This document shows positions 1 to 12,500 of a stretch of DNA of 64,000 bases, one piece after another. A program made the position numbers and the translations under genes. The stretch is from contig NC_081811.1 of assembly GCF_030704535.1 (NCBI RefSeq), forward strand, positions 4,443,001-4,507,000. The letters are read 5' to 3'. The notes beneath the pieces are model-generated. The model worked only from the letters and a program-made list of their open reading frames with translations. It had not been told where the DNA came from and did no database searches. The stretch is from Vitis vinifera (lineage: Eukaryota > Streptophyta > Magnoliopsida > Vitales > Vitaceae). Numbering within the stretch: position 1 is the first letter of the stretch; each line of letters begins with the position of its first letter.

Positions 1-121
1 AATGATCCCAACTTTCAGTATGTGGCTGAGACTCAGGTCTTGGTCGACGGGAAGCTCGACTTCTCTTCTTCCTCACAGTGTTGCCGATACCATCTAACCG
101 AGTACCACCAAACTCTTCCAT
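1..121 (-). CDS. N-terminus of a basic nuclear-type protein; possible PAPA-1/HIT zinc-finger (INO80 subunit B-like) gene, cut by window edge
   Basis: Read from an ATG at 121 down to position 1, the frame is open for 40 codons. It starts MEEFGGTRLDGIGNT and continues with a Lys/Arg-rich stretch (VRKKRSRASRRPRPES) that could be a nuclear localisation signal. The exon is preceded by acceptor-like AG dinucleotides at about 130-145 and an intron reaching a clear donor at 1103, so this is the first coding exon of a minus-strand gene continuing to the left. The N-terminus resembles, from memory, plant HIT-zinc-finger/PAPA-1 proteins (INO80 chromatin-remodelling subunit B type). No diagnostic domain lies in the window, so the family name is tentative; that this is a coding exon is more secure. 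Confidence 0.55.
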   Translation of the reverse strand, partial: MEEFGGTRLDGIGNTVRKKRSRASRRPRPESQPHTESWDH

Positions 122-1103
122 ACCAAGGTCCTTTAGTGCGATTACTTCTCAGATAATGAGATGAAAGAAACTCATAAAAATCATGCAATGCAGCAACTTT
201 GGAACTGCTATAGCCAAGAAATAAGAAACCAATAAGGATCCAATATCAAACAAATCCTTGAGAGTGATTAAACCATTTATAAACACCATTATATCAAAAT
301 AACAAAAAACAGAGATAAAAGAAACATTCATAACAGAATGTTCAAAAGAATATTAAAAAAAAAAAAAAAAATCACAAGAAGCAGTTAACAGTATAGAATG
401 GATCATAAAAGTCAGTATATTAGGGAAGAAAAGGAAAAAAAGAAACATGAATCAACAAAGTCTATTGAAAAACCAACAGCAATAGAGAAAGCAGTAGCCA
501 AAAACAAAAGAAATAGGCCGTAATTAAGAAGTGCAGAATAGCCCAAAATAATCGAATTATACCAATGTACACAGCAGGAAAAACAAGATCACAGATAAAT
601 GATATCTTACACATTATATAAATGGATATTTGCAGATGAAAACAGAATGTGAATTCCCACATCATAGAGACCAAAAAAAAAAAAAGCGAGAGAGAGAGTA
701 GAATTTAATGAAATGATATGATCAATGATCCTCTCCCAAATTTCCCATCAAGACGGAAGAAACTAAGAACAGAAAAAACAGAATTGAGAAAGGAAAACGC
801 AAACCTACATCAACCCAAACGCCAAATCAACAATCCCCAATGGTACACAAATCAAACCAACCAAACAACAAAAAACACAAGAAATCAAACAAAACCCTAG
901 ATGAAACCCCCACATCAAACTATCAAGCCACTCCCCTCCCCAGAAAATCCGAGACCCCCACAAACAAATAACCAAAAACAAATAAACCTGACATACTCAC
1001 ATAGAAAAACCTCCAATTGAACAAAAACAGAGACAAACCCACATACAAAACCCTCCAGATAGAAAATTCTCTAATAAAGCAAACGACAAAAATGGGTACC
1101 TAC

Positions 1104-1640
1104 CTTTTCTGAATAAAAGACCCAGAGATGGAGAATAGAGGGAGAAAGAGCGAGTGGTTGAGCAAAAGATGGAGAAAATTGAGATGGCATTTGAATGGGA
1201 AAGGGGAGAGTCTTAGAGTGGGTGGTGATGTAGTTTGGTGCGCATAAATAGTATGATCAGGAGAAGAGGAGTCGTGGTAGTAGTAGGAGTGGTAAAGAAG
1301 ACTCTTCTTAATAATCTTCTCCATGTTTTTTCCTTTATACTACATACCACACCACACCACACCACCCCACACGGCCTGTGTTTTTTGTTGGCTTTGTCTC
1401 CTGTGTTTTTGTTGATTCGGTCACACCACCGATTCCACTCACTCACCCAACTCGCTCCTCTCCTTTCTCTATCTCTCTCTCTCTCTCTACTTTCTCTCAC
1501 TAGAGTTTCTCTCTCTACCACCTTCCTTTTAGTTATTTTCCCTCCTCTTCAACGCACGATTGTGCTGCAATTGATGCGCAGATTAAGCCCTCTGCGCACC
1601 ACTCGCGTAGGTTAGTGCAGTGCCCTCCTCATTCCGTTCC
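1104..1640 (-). other. 5' UTR exon of the leftmost minus-strand gene
   Basis: On the minus strand the sequence CAGAAAAG is followed by GTAGGTACC, a strong splice donor (exon end 1104, intron from 1103). Upstream lies a GA-rich leader on the minus strand (CT-rich on the plus strand, densest at about 1465-1495), typical of plant 5' leaders. The intron from 1103 to about 145 is AT-rich and would separate this leader from the coding exon at 121. The upstream limit (transcription start) is a guess. Confidence 0.5.
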
Positions 1641-1651
1641 CGTGTGCTGTG

Positions 1652-1680
1652 GCTTGTCACGTGCGAACCTTATAAAGTTG
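1652..1680 (-). promoter_or_regulatory. Candidate core promoter of the leftmost gene (G-box plus weak TATA-like site)
   Basis: A perfect CACGTG G-box sits at 1658-1663, and a TATAA-like sequence reads on the minus strand at about 1671-1676. Both lie just upstream of the CT/GA-rich leader. The position is plausible for the minus-strand gene, but the TATA match is weak. Confidence 0.3.
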
Positions 1681-1740
1681 ATAGTGACCCTTGTTGTTTT
1701 CCAAATTTGGCATCGCCCCCTGAAGTTTCTGGATTTAAAA

Positions 1741-2890
1741 ATTCTACTCTTGAAATTTATTTGTTTATGAGTTTATTACACTTTACCTTTCTAACCTATA
1801 ACATGTTTTGCACATTGACCCATTGAGTTTAAAATCGAGTAATATACCCTTTATGTTTTATAATTGTATATAATGTACATTTTTAAAATGACGGTATTAC
1901 CTTAATTGGACGAAAGACGTATATACTCTCCACATGACTTATTTAAGTGAGGGTAAAAATATCATTTCATTTTAAAATCCCCTAACCGAGCCCTCCTTTG
2001 TCTTCCTTTTCCTCATTTTCCTTTTTTCTTTCTTCCCAAATTGTAGTCGAAGCATAGATGAATACCCAAATTGCAATCAAAGCATATTAAAGAGTGAAAA
2101 TTGCAAGAAAATCGTGATGATGCAATATTTTTCTAAACTTTATTTTTCTTCTTTTTCTCTTTTCACTCTTCCTCTCTCTTTTCCCTTTCTATTAAAAACT
2201 CGCATGGGTCAGTGCTTTTTTTTTTTTTTTTCAAAAAGCTTGATTTTTTTCCTCAAATTTCTCCCAAAATTTCCCTTAATTTTCTGAAATATTAAAACGA
2301 AAGCCTAATAATAAAACAAAAACATAACATAAAAACGAAACCCAACCCTAACCCTAACTCCATGTTGTATACATGTGTGTGTGATATGGATGTTGTGTTA
2401 GGTTTGTTTGATTGTTGTTGTTTTTGTGGGTTTTTGCACTTTGTTTGGTTGGTGAGAAAATCAATAGATTTTTTTTCTTTTATAAATTTTGAATCTGAGA
2501 CTATTTGAATTAGTTGAAGTGATTTTTTAATAATATTGTTATTTTTTTGGTAAAATTTTTTGAGTTTGGTTCTAATCACCATAAGATGTATAATCTTGTT
2601 CATTGGAATTTTGGGAAAATTCCAATTGGTGATTGAAGGAGGAAGAAGAAGGTTAGGTTAGGGATTTGGGTGTTTTGAAATAAAATGATTGTTTTGCCCT
2701 CAATCACGCGGAAAGCACATGCCTTTTTGTCAAAAAACATAACGTCGTCTCTCAAAAAATGCACATTGCATGCAATTATAAAAGGATAAAGGATACATTG
2801 TTCGATTTTGAACTCGTGGGGTAATGTGCAAAACACAATCTAAGTTAGGGGTAAAGTGTAATAAACATTTGTTTATTTATTTTTTCAATT
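1741..2890. mobile_element. Non-autonomous DNA transposon with long terminal inverted repeats (MULE-like)
   Basis: The stretch around 1755-1890 (GTTTATTACACTTTACC, then TTTTGCACATT, then a TATAATTG motif) reappears in reverse complement at about 2745-2885 with roughly three quarters identity by eye. Terminal inverted repeats longer than 100 bp around a roughly 0.9-kb AT-rich core without coding capacity suggest a Mutator-like non-autonomous element. I could not fix a target-site duplication, so the exact ends are approximate. A short telomere-like run of CCCTAA units lies inside at 2341-2360. Confidence 0.5.
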
Positions 2891-3000
2891 TCTAACTCTT
2901 TTATACACCCATTTGTGCTAGGCTAATACTTTTAATGTTATTATTAAAAAACAAGATAATGAAAAAAAAAATGTCAATATAAATGATATTGTTGTAAAGG

Positions 3001-3212
3001 GTTAATTTCATTCACCTCCTCTACTATTTTGATTAAATACATCTAGCTTCCATAGGTTAGAAATTTCATCATACACCTCCCTTATTTTGAGTGAAAAATG
3101 AGGTAAATGAAAAGATAAAATGAAGTATTTGATAAAATTTCAAACTTATAAGAGCTATATGTATTTAATTGAAACCTCAGGAAAGGTGAATGAAATTATT
3201 AACTTTTATCAT
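3001..3212. mobile_element. Fold-back MITE of about 0.2 kb
   Basis: The left end (TTAATTTCATTCACC, then TTAAATACAT.TAGC) is the imperfect reverse complement of the right end at about 3120-3212. The two arms of roughly 80-90 bp leave almost no spacer. No ORF is present. The family is not identified. Confidence 0.5.
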
Positions 3213-4395
3213 AAAATATGACAATTTCTTATATCTTGAAACTTATGAATAATTATTCATATTTATGTAAATATTTTTCTTACACTCTATAAAAGGGATG
3301 AGCTGCAAATAAAATATTCATTAAGTTTCTTTGTTAGCATTACGAGACTCTAACCAATATTTTGAAACATCATTCAGTTTTTTTCAAAACATCTACATCA
3401 AATATTGCGAGAAGGTATATCATAATATAGTTTCTTTTATGTAATCTTTATAATTATTCATTGTTCTACATTATTGGATTATTTAAATTTTAATTATTCA
3501 CAACCTAGTGTAAAATAAATGTTAAAAGTCATATGGTTAAATACAATAGGAAAATTATTACAGTCACGTAGTCAAAAGTTTTATGAAAAATATTACGTTT
3601 ATACAAAACTAGAAACTATGTAATTATTATTATTATTTATAATCAGAAGATATGAATATATGAATATTAATGATGTTCATAATAATTAAAAACTTTAGCA
3701 AAAAGAAAAAGAAAAAGAGTTTATTACTTGTTAGGTTCAACCTTATTCAACTACTCAAGCCATGATTTGAATTGTTTTTTCAATCATACTACTCTAGTTA
3801 AGATTATTTATTTATTCTTTTATTTATTGTCATTTATATTGTGAACATAATGAATTTAAACTAATAGAAGATTAAAATTTATTGTTGGATGAGCTTTATG
3901 ACTTTATTTTTATTTTAAAAAAACTCTAAAACTTTATTTAGGGGATTTTTTTTATTGTTAATTAAATTTGTCTTAGACATTTATGTTTTGTTTTGGGACT
4001 CCACGTCTTCTTGGATCAATATCTTATATGGGTTTTTTTTTATTATTATTATTACTATTACTTTCATTTTTTATTAGTAGGTTTCTTCCTTATAAAAAGA
4101 GTCATAAGGAGATTTATAGCAATATCTTTCACAAGTTCCCATAATTCAACAAATTCTCATATTTTATAACACTCCCCCCTTGATAACAATAAGAACATCA
4201 TTAGTACCTTACTAAGAAAAACTAAGAGAAATCTAGTAAAAGAAAAAGTATAATATTCTTCAAATAATTTCATCATTATGATTACCTCGTAAAAAACTTT
4301 GTTAGTAAATCCTAGTCAAACAAAACCTAAACAGAAGAAAAAAAAGTGTAATATATACATATCAATATTTTCTTCTTCATATAAACATGATTATT
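3213..4395. other. AT-rich intergenic DNA, no gene seen
   Basis: Only short AT-rich ORFs without recognisable similarity occur here. The stretch ending near 4170 (ACACTCCCCCCTTG) may be flanking or LTR material of the adjacent copia remnant, but no matching second LTR was found. Confidence 0.4.
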
Positions 4396-4399
4396 GTTT

Positions 4400-6100
4400 C
4401 TTCAACATTTTGACTAATAGATCCCTCAATCTTCGCATTCTAATGTTGTATATTAACTTTTTCAATGTAGTTGAAGGTAACACTTTTGTAAAATATATTT
4501 ATTAGATTATCATATGATTGAACCTATTAAACATCAATTTCATATTTCTGTTGGAGATCAAGAATATAGAAGAATTAAGAGGAAATATATTTAGTTTTGT
4601 CACATTTTTATAAGTTCTTTAATTTGTGCAATATAAGTAACATTATCTCTATACAACTTGGTAGTTTAATATTTGATAGAGGGTAGTCCACATGATTCCA
4701 AAAATGTTGGATCATTGACCTTGACCATAAACATTCACAACTTGCTTAATGAATTGTAAGAAACTCTAAATGATTTGAAGAGTTGTCCACCCTTGTTTAT
4801 ATAACTAATTACCACGATATTGTCATACTATCATAGGTAAATACATACCTTATTTCAAATTGAGCTTTATGGGGATCTGAAAGATAGTCAACATTTGCAT
4901 ATCGAAGTTATTGAGATTCTAATCATTTCTTGTAAAATAAACCTATGTCAATTTTTCCACGAAGATATTGCAGTTTATGTTTGGCTTCATTACAGTGTCC
5001 TCAAATTGGTGCAAAACTATATATTGTAAGCACGCTAACAAAAAATGCAATATTTGGTTGTATACAATATGCAAGATACACCAGTGCACTATTAACACTG
5101 AGATATAATACTTCTAGACCAAATAGTTTTTCATTATCTTCTTTAAAATGGAATGAGTTATTTTTCACTTCATGTAATCAAATTACCATTAGAGAACTTA
5201 ATGGATGTGATTTATCTCTATGGAAACGTTTCAAGACTTTCTTAGTATATGTTAACTTATGGATTAACATTCCATTTGGAACGTGTTTGATTTGTAAACT
5301 AAGACATAACTTTGTTTTCCCAAGATCTTTCAGCCCAAAAATTTTCTTCAATAATTTTTTGTTCTTATAAGCTCTTCAAAAGTACTAACAAGATTTAAGT
5401 CATCAATATACATGGTAATAATTACAAATTTGATTTTTGATTTCTTAATGAAAACATATAAACATACAGAATTATTAACATAATCCTTTTTGGTAAGTAT
5501 TCACCTAGGTAATTGTACCACATACGTTCGAGTTGTTTCAATCCATAGAAGGGTTGTTGTAACTTGATTGAGTATATGTTACAAGGATTTGAAATATTTG
5601 ATTTTCAGGCAATTTAAATCCTCTGAAGACTTTTATATAAGGATATATAACCACATTAAAGTCTTGCCACAAGTCAAAGCCTCCTATTGATTTTAGCATA
5701 GGTTCAATATCTTTTCAAGATTAAAAGTCTATGTAACATAGCAACTTAATGAATTATGACAATATGATAGTATTATGTCATGATTACCATAAGTCATGTA
5801 CATATGTAACCATATACACTAATGCACTCACCATGGGAACTTCATTTTGACGGTCAAGATAAATCATCATTCCAAATAAGAGGTAGTGTACTGTAGTTTC
5901 TAGTAAATTGCCTTAGTTAATAATCAAATGGTCCTTGAAGAAGCACATATTATGTAATCAACCCATGAAAAGATACAAATACCTCAAAATAATGAGATTT
6001 CAATTAGTTATCTACATACTAAAAAAAATTTGGATCAAAGTACTTTTATTATTAATAATAAATTTCCTTTCCAATGGGCTATTTGTAGGGAATTCTGAAT
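4400..6100 (-). pseudogene. Decayed Ty1/copia pol (reverse transcriptase - RNase H), minus strand
   Basis: Conceptual reading of the minus strand, in shifting frames, gives recognisable copia landmarks in the correct order. These are a YGLKQ..RMWYN.L.EYL segment near 5550-5480, a MYIDDLN-type catalytic box with ST.EEL near 5425-5375, a YLS...ALVYLAYCI.P.IAF segment with a following QYLRG near 5110-4960, and a TKVLPSTTLKKLIYNIRMRRLRDL-like C-terminal stretch near 4500-4420 (quoted in pieces). Stops and frameshifts interrupt all of it. This is an old, dead retrotransposon internal region with no intact LTR pair visible. Confidence 0.75.
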
Positions 6101-7778
6101 CACTTTGTTCCTATCCAAGGATCAAGTTAGGCTTATGATATTCTTCCTAGGCCTTTGGATCCTATGCAACGAAAGCAAAGATACAATTTTTAAATATGCA
6201 AATCTAAAAAAAGTGTCTTAAAAAACATTACTTCGGATTTAAATGTTCTCAAATCAATTCCTTTTTGATGTAGATACAAATCGAAGTCATCGGAAGGCTC
6301 ATAGACCCACAATCTTCCACCCAATAACTCTACCTAGATCTTTGGCACTTAAACGATGGGTTGTTTTAGAGGTTTCCAGCTAAAGCTTTCTCATTTTTAT
6401 CTGAATGGTAGGAGAAGATTGAAAAGTTAGAAATCTTAACCCTTAAGAGGGTATTTATAGTGTTTTCCGCTTGACTTAAATGACTTGAACTCACTAAGGA
6501 CTTCAATAATTAAATCTATCCTAAAAAAATGATTTAATTGATTAATTAACTCAATAGGGTCAATTAGCTCAATCCAAAGATACCAGTCAGTAATCCATTT
6601 TTTTTTTTAGAATCAAACACAAATTTAGATATAAATATAAATTTAAAACTTATCAAAAACAAATTTTAAAATTAAAAATACAATGCAAAATCAAATTAGG
6701 AAATAGAAAACATTTTTTTCCTAATTTCTTGTATTAGTTATTCTCTAATTTGATGAAGTCTAAAATTATCTTGAAATAAATAAATATAAAAAAATAAGTT
6801 ACATCTAATTAAAAAATAAACAAAATTATCAACTAAATAAAATACCCTAAATGACTTAAAAGTGGGTTTTAAATACCTTGTGAGAAAAAGGTTTATGAGA
6901 CTCTAGAACATTTTGCCTGTTATTTTCACCCTTACAACTCATTGGTCACATCACACATGGTAAAAGTTTAGGGGAATATAAAGCAAAAATAAAAATAAAA
7001 ATAAAAATGAAAAATGAAAAAGGAATTGCATAGCCCGAGGAATTATGGTATGCGGGCTGATGGCTTGAGAACTCATTGAGCAAGGTAAGCCCACTATACT
7101 ATTTGAGTTGGGCCCAAATTTGTCGGCCCATTCTTATATGGGCTCAAACCTTTATATCATTTTTAAAAATGATTTTTTTTTTCTATTTTTAAAAACATTT
7201 GACAAACATCATCTTATTATTCAAGATTTTAGTTTTTAGTTTGAAATAATTGATTAAAAGCGATAATAATATCTCATATTTGTAAATCTAATCTCAATTT
7301 TGTCTTGAAAAGTAAAATGTTTTTGACATAAATGTCCCTCAACATATTTATTATTTATAAATATGTTTTAAAAGAAAATGTTATTTTTACAAAATAAATA
7401 AATAAATAAGGTCATTTTTGTTAAAAATGAATATTTTTTAAGGATTGGGATGATTTGATCCATTTTAATCAAATAACTCTCTTAGTTTTGGAAGAGCATG
7501 CACGGGGCAATCAATTGGCCACTTTAATTAAGTTCAATTTAATTTATGATTGTTTGTTTAGTTTAGGGATTAATTTATGATAATATAAAATTAATTTGGT
7601 GTTTAATTTAAAACTAAAAGCTAATTAAAAGTTAATTCAAATCATTCACCTTTAATTAGCTCGGCCATTTTGTCAAAATTTTTAGCTTAAAACTGCCGCT
7701 AACTCCATTAAATTAACGTGGGGAAAGTTCGCGTAATTCTTCCCAGAATCGATGAGATTAAAAAGGAATGAAGGTAAC
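6101..7778. other. Gene-free AT-rich intergenic DNA
   Basis: No coding region or convincing repeat was recognised. A short AAAAAT microsatellite lies at about 6983-7009. The right-hand part is probably the 3' flank of the PMEI gene. Confidence 0.5.
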
Positions 7779-8004
7779 TCAATTTGAATTAATCTCTGAC
7801 TTTCTCTCGCCAAAACATGCCCAACAAGAAAATAAGAAAGCAGATTTCAAATGAAGCTTAATTTTAAAAATTCCTCCATGCATGTATATGTATATGTATA
7901 TATCCTTTCTGCATAAGCAGTTGTGTTGCATACAACAAAGAAGAAAGCAGTTGAAAATGATGATAAACAACACAACAATGGCTGACTCCCCATAGTTGAT
8001 TATA

Positions 8005-8649
8005 TCAAGGAAGCAAAGCAGCAATGGCCAGGCAGTTGCTGGCCATGTGAGAGAGGTTCGTGTCTATTTCCTTGAAGGGTGAATCGAGCTCATTCATCTC
8101 AGCGAAACCGTCATCACAAGTCTGAAAATCTGATATAGCCCCACTAAGCATGCTGTTCATCAACCCAATATCGCCGCTGGAAATCGCGTTGGCTGCGATG
8201 TTGAAGTTATCGATGGCGTCGCTGTAGTTCTCCTGGCAGTCTGCGATGTAGGCCTTGGTAATGGACGATGTGGAGGGGTCGGAGGATAGGCGCATGGCTT
8301 TGGCTAGAGCGGCTTCGGTGTAGTTCACGGATGCCTTTATCGCCATCTCCAGGAGTGCAGCCGGGTTGTTCGAGCTGGCTAGAAATGGAGCAAGGGAGGA
8401 CATGCAGAGAAAAGGATAGTCGGTTTTCTCACATATTGCCTTGATGGCAGGGTCGAATGGGGTCGAATGGGAAGCAACGGGCCGCCGGGGAGGGGAAGAG
8501 ACATGTGGTGGTGATCGGATTGAGGGAAGCCGGGCTGGGGAATGAGCCTGACGGGTGGTGTTTTTGGGGACGCAAATGGCTTCTGCAGAGAAGGATAAGA
8601 GAAGAGAGGAGATGGAGATGATGAGTAGAAGGTGTTTGGTTTGCTCCAT
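8005..8649 (-). CDS. Pectin methylesterase/invertase inhibitor (PMEI) domain protein
   Basis: An intronless ORF of 214 aa. It starts with a secretory signal peptide (residues about 1-24, hydrophobic LLLIISISSLLLSF core) followed by a Pro/Ser/Arg-rich linker to about residue 65. The PMEI domain then runs to the C-terminus. Its signature is ICEKTDYPFLC (Cys73 and Cys82), with Cys138 in the YIADCQENY helix and Cys178 in DFQTCDDGF. These are the four cysteines that form two disulfides and hold the four-helix bundle. Family members act in the cell wall or apoplast by binding pectin methylesterases or acid invertases; sequence alone does not tell which. The Pro-rich linker between signal and domain is longer than usual. 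The start chosen is the first ATG giving a signal peptide. Nearby genes show no functional link. Confidence 0.87.
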   Translation of the reverse strand: MEQTKHLLLIISISSLLLSFSAEAICVPKNTTRQAHSPARLPSIRSPPHVSSPPRRPVASHSTPFDPAIKAICEKTDYPFLCMSSLAPFLASSNNPAALLEMAIKASVNYTEAALAKAMRLSSDPSTSSITKAYIADCQENYSDAIDNFNIAANAISSGDIGLMNSMLSGAISDFQTCDDGFAEMNELDSPFKEIDTNLSHMASNCLAIAALLP

Positions 8650-9504
8650 CGTCCCTTCTCTTGGAGGATGGAGGCAAAGGCAATGGGAGAACTCGAGAGA
8701 TTTGAGAGGTGAAGGGTGGGGGTTTTTAGTATGGTGTGGGAATGGTTATCCATGAAAATAGGGTTGTTGTACAAACTACACCAATGTTTTTGGGAAAAAT
8801 GATTTGTCAAAAAAAACAATTTGATCCTCTTTGTTACCTCAACAGCCCATCATCGATACATCGGAAAACTGACCTTGTAAGTAATAATTTTCAGTCATTT
8901 TATGGGTTCACAGCTTCCGATTTTGGGCCAAGTCTGCAGAAGAATATGCAAGAATAAACCAACTATTTTGTAAACAATTAACCTTGAACGATATCAATTG
9001 TAATCAAATCCCAAAGTAATTAAAGACTTGCATCAGATAATTTCAAACAATTTCACTCATTTGCAAATGCTCACATTTTCTGTGAAGGAATTAAGCAAAA
9101 AAGAAAAACCCAAACCCAGGAGAAGCTAGAAAACATGATGGGGAACTTGAAAAAGAAAAGGTGAAATACGAAGATGAAGGAAAGAAATCAAGTGGAAAAC
9201 CTTCAAAAACCAATGCAATAAAACAAAGCTACAGTACATATATACAGAGAATCATCCACAGTTGAGAATGGCCACTGCCTAGGGAAAACTGAACAGTGGT
9301 TCTCCACAGCAGATTTCAGGAAAAATAAAAAAGAAAAGAAAAGAACACCCATTTCATCCCCCACCAATGACGATGGTACAGCTTTGACCATTTCAAGAAT
9401 TCTACGCCAAACTTCCCCCACTTCAACTGGCAAAACAGCTCACATTATTTTACAGGGTGGTCAAACTTCAGATCAGATGAGGACAACTTCTGGTGGAGAA
9501 ATGC
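8650..9504. other. Spacer between PMEI gene (5' side) and receptor kinase (3' side)
   Basis: This holds the upstream region of the PMEI gene and the 3' UTR/downstream region of the receptor kinase, both on the minus strand. No further coding sequence was recognised and no convincing TATA box was seen for the PMEI gene. Confidence 0.4.
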
Positions 9505-12500
9505 TTATCGTCCTTCATGAAGATCTTCAGAGAAAACTGCCGTCCGAGAGATATTGTCATTATCAAATGCACTAAGACCAGAGTAAGGGCCAGAAGAGAA
9601 AATTGATGATGTCCCATCTGATTCAAAGGTGGTAGATGACTGCCTCAGGTTCGGCCTCGCATTGGAGGAAGTTAGCATGGAATCCTGATATTCCATTACA
9701 CGCTGTACCATTTTCAGTGACTGCACCACTTCTCCCATTGTGGGCCGTTGGTTTGCTTCAGGTGCAACACAAGCTGCTGCAATTGTGCAAACTCGTACAA
9801 AATCTTCCTTTGGATACTTTCCAGCAAGCCTTTCATCAGCTAGCTCTTCAAGCCGATCCTTGTCTCTAAGAATTGGTCTGGCCTGAAAGCAAGACAGTCC
9901 AGTTGTCTAACTATTTTGCCCAGAATGTACGTTTTCATTGGAAAGAAATGCTTGGGTAATTTATTAGAAAGAAAAGCACAAGGAACCATGAATGGTAAAG
10001 ATCAAATAAATTAGAAATATTACTAACCCAAGTAACAAGGTTCTCCTGTCCAGATGGTTGTGACATCTCCACAGGCCTTCTCCCTGTCAACAACTCAAGG
10101 AGGACAACTCCATAGCTGTAAACATCACTTTTTACTAGTAGATGTCCAGTCATAGCATACTCAGGGGCTACATACCTGTAAACCAATTTAGTAACATTAC
10201 TACACATTAAACTAGGTAATACTAAGTTAAGGACAAAAGATGAGAGAGTATGACAAACCCAAATGTGCCCATCACACGAGTAGACAGGTAATTTGCCCTG
10301 CCTTCAGGTGCCTTTTTGGCTAGGCCAAAATCAGCAACCTTGGCATGAAAGTTGTTCTCGAGCAATATATTTGACGCCTTGAAATCTCTGTGGATAACAC
10401 AGGGTTGTGAATCCTCATGCAGGTATGCAAGCCCTCTGGCAGCATCAAGAGCAATCTTCATTCGGGTGTCCCAATCCAAAGGACAGTTGACTCCCAGAGG
10501 GCCTGGAGCAGAACAGGACCATTGTCAATACTATGTATTGAAAATCTCCCAAAAGTACAGAGTTTTATATTTTTTTCCAAGATACACAATCCATAATAGG
10601 GACAATGGAAAGAGAGATAAATATATGAGGATTTCATTAAATCTGTGGTTCAAGAAAGCAAACTACCATGGAGCCAGGCCTCTAAGCTTCCATTTGGGAC
10701 AAGCTCATAACAAAGGAGATTTTGTGAAGAGTCACGATTGCTATAGTAACCCACAAGTTTCACAAGATTACGGTGATGCAACCTGCTAAGCATCTCGACC
10801 TCAACCAAAAACTCTTTATCCCCTTGTTGCCCTCCACTAGTAAGCCTCTTAATTGCCACAGCTGTACCATCACTTAAGACACCCTTGAAAACTCTGCCAA
10901 ACCCACCCTCACCAAGTATGCTAGCAGGCTCAAAATTGTTCGTTGCCTCCTTAAGTTCTTCATATGCAAGAAACCGTGTACTTGTTGGATGAGGAAGAGA
11001 TCCTACAACTGGAACTGGATCTGCAGTACTTGGCTTTACTGCAAAAAATAAGAATAAAACATAAGCAACCCAAACATTTTTGGTGAAAAACTATATTTAT
11101 GTAACAGACATGCAGTATCAATTGGAATCAATTCATTTCAGGTCTAGTTCTGGTGTCTCATGCATTCCTCATTTATCACAGGCCTAATGTCTCTTCTTCA
11201 GCTGAGGAAGTGGTTTTAGTCCTAAAGTTCCCATGTACTACATGTAGCATCCTCTGCATTATTCATGTTGCATTTAGTGTGCAAGATTCAGATTGCAGCA
11301 TTTGTTCAAGAAAACACTGCACTTTGTTGCAGCAATCTCCAGCCAATCGAGTTATCACAGAAACTTTCTGACACAAGTAGAAAAATAACTTTAATCCCAC
11401 CAAGTTCCTAAGCTGACAATACACCCACTTGGGTATTGCTAAAAACTGCACCGTGCTATTGGATGAATGATTGCACTTGTCAAAAGAAAGAAAAGAGTTA
11501 CAAAGACCAGCAAACTCAGGAAGATCAAATTAGCACAATTGGTTTCTGTGAAACTTGGTTAAATGTATCCAAACCAACTTTCGATAATTGGTTTGCACAC
11601 AGAAAAGACAGTTCCATCCTGTTTTCTGTAGAACTTTAGATGCAAAAGCATCCTTTATTGAAACTACCATGAAATTTTTTTATCAGAAACAAAGAAGATT
11701 AGAAACTACCATGAAATTGGGAATGGGAAATAAGAAAAAGGTTTAAACATTGTCAGTTCTTGAAATCTGAAGAATGATGCTGTACGTAATATGGAAATAA
11801 TTTTTGATAGGTATACACTAACATGGAAATATGGTATAGATTCATTTCAAATGGAATGAATAACAATCCCTCTTTTTTTGACTTGTTGGGTGTTCTTAAT
11901 GGAGACTAGCCTCCCTATTGTAGGTCTTGTTTCTCCTTTCTGCAGTCTGGTTGGGTTTTGTTTGTATACATAGGGTGCAACCCCTGTTTTTAGCCATTTA
12001 TTAATTCAATCTGCCTTTGTCTATAAAAAAAAAAAAATAACAAATTTTGTGCATTCAAAACATGATAAATAACAGATGCCCCACAAGGCATAAGTTTATG
12101 AGAAATAACAGATGGATAGTACAAGACAAGACCCCTGTTCTTCCAGGCAGCTTTACATCCCAGATAACCATTTGAGATTTGAAGCTACAAGCTCAGTTCT
12201 AGGTTAATTAAGTTCTATTACTAATCATTTTAGATTTTAATTATTTAAAATAGAAGTTTCTTTTCAGAATATGCAACCTTTTGCCACTGTAATCCCATAG
12301 GTGTTACTAAATAGAGGTAGACATTCTGGTCTATACTTGTAGTTCATTGTTACAGGCACATTTAGTAAAAATTATCAAACATCTAAAACCAGGAACAAGG
12401 TTGATAGACAATGTATGGAACCAAAATTTGATTGCAAATACATACCATTTTCTTCTGGAGATGGTTTTGTCTTCTTACGACAGGATGCACATAAAGAAAC

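Noticed and set aside
1213..1615. ORFs over the CT-rich stretch (102 and 126 codons)
   Set aside because: Low-complexity Leu/Ser or Arg/Glu peptides from the CT/GA-rich leader; no family resemblance.
4945..5370. 141-codon plus-strand ORF
   Set aside because: It is the opposite strand of the decayed copia RNase H region; the minus-strand reading carries the recognisable motifs.
8379..8819. Overlapping ORFs in other frames of the PMEI gene
   Set aside because: Shadow frames without a domain; the 214-aa frame has signal peptide and all four PMEI cysteines.
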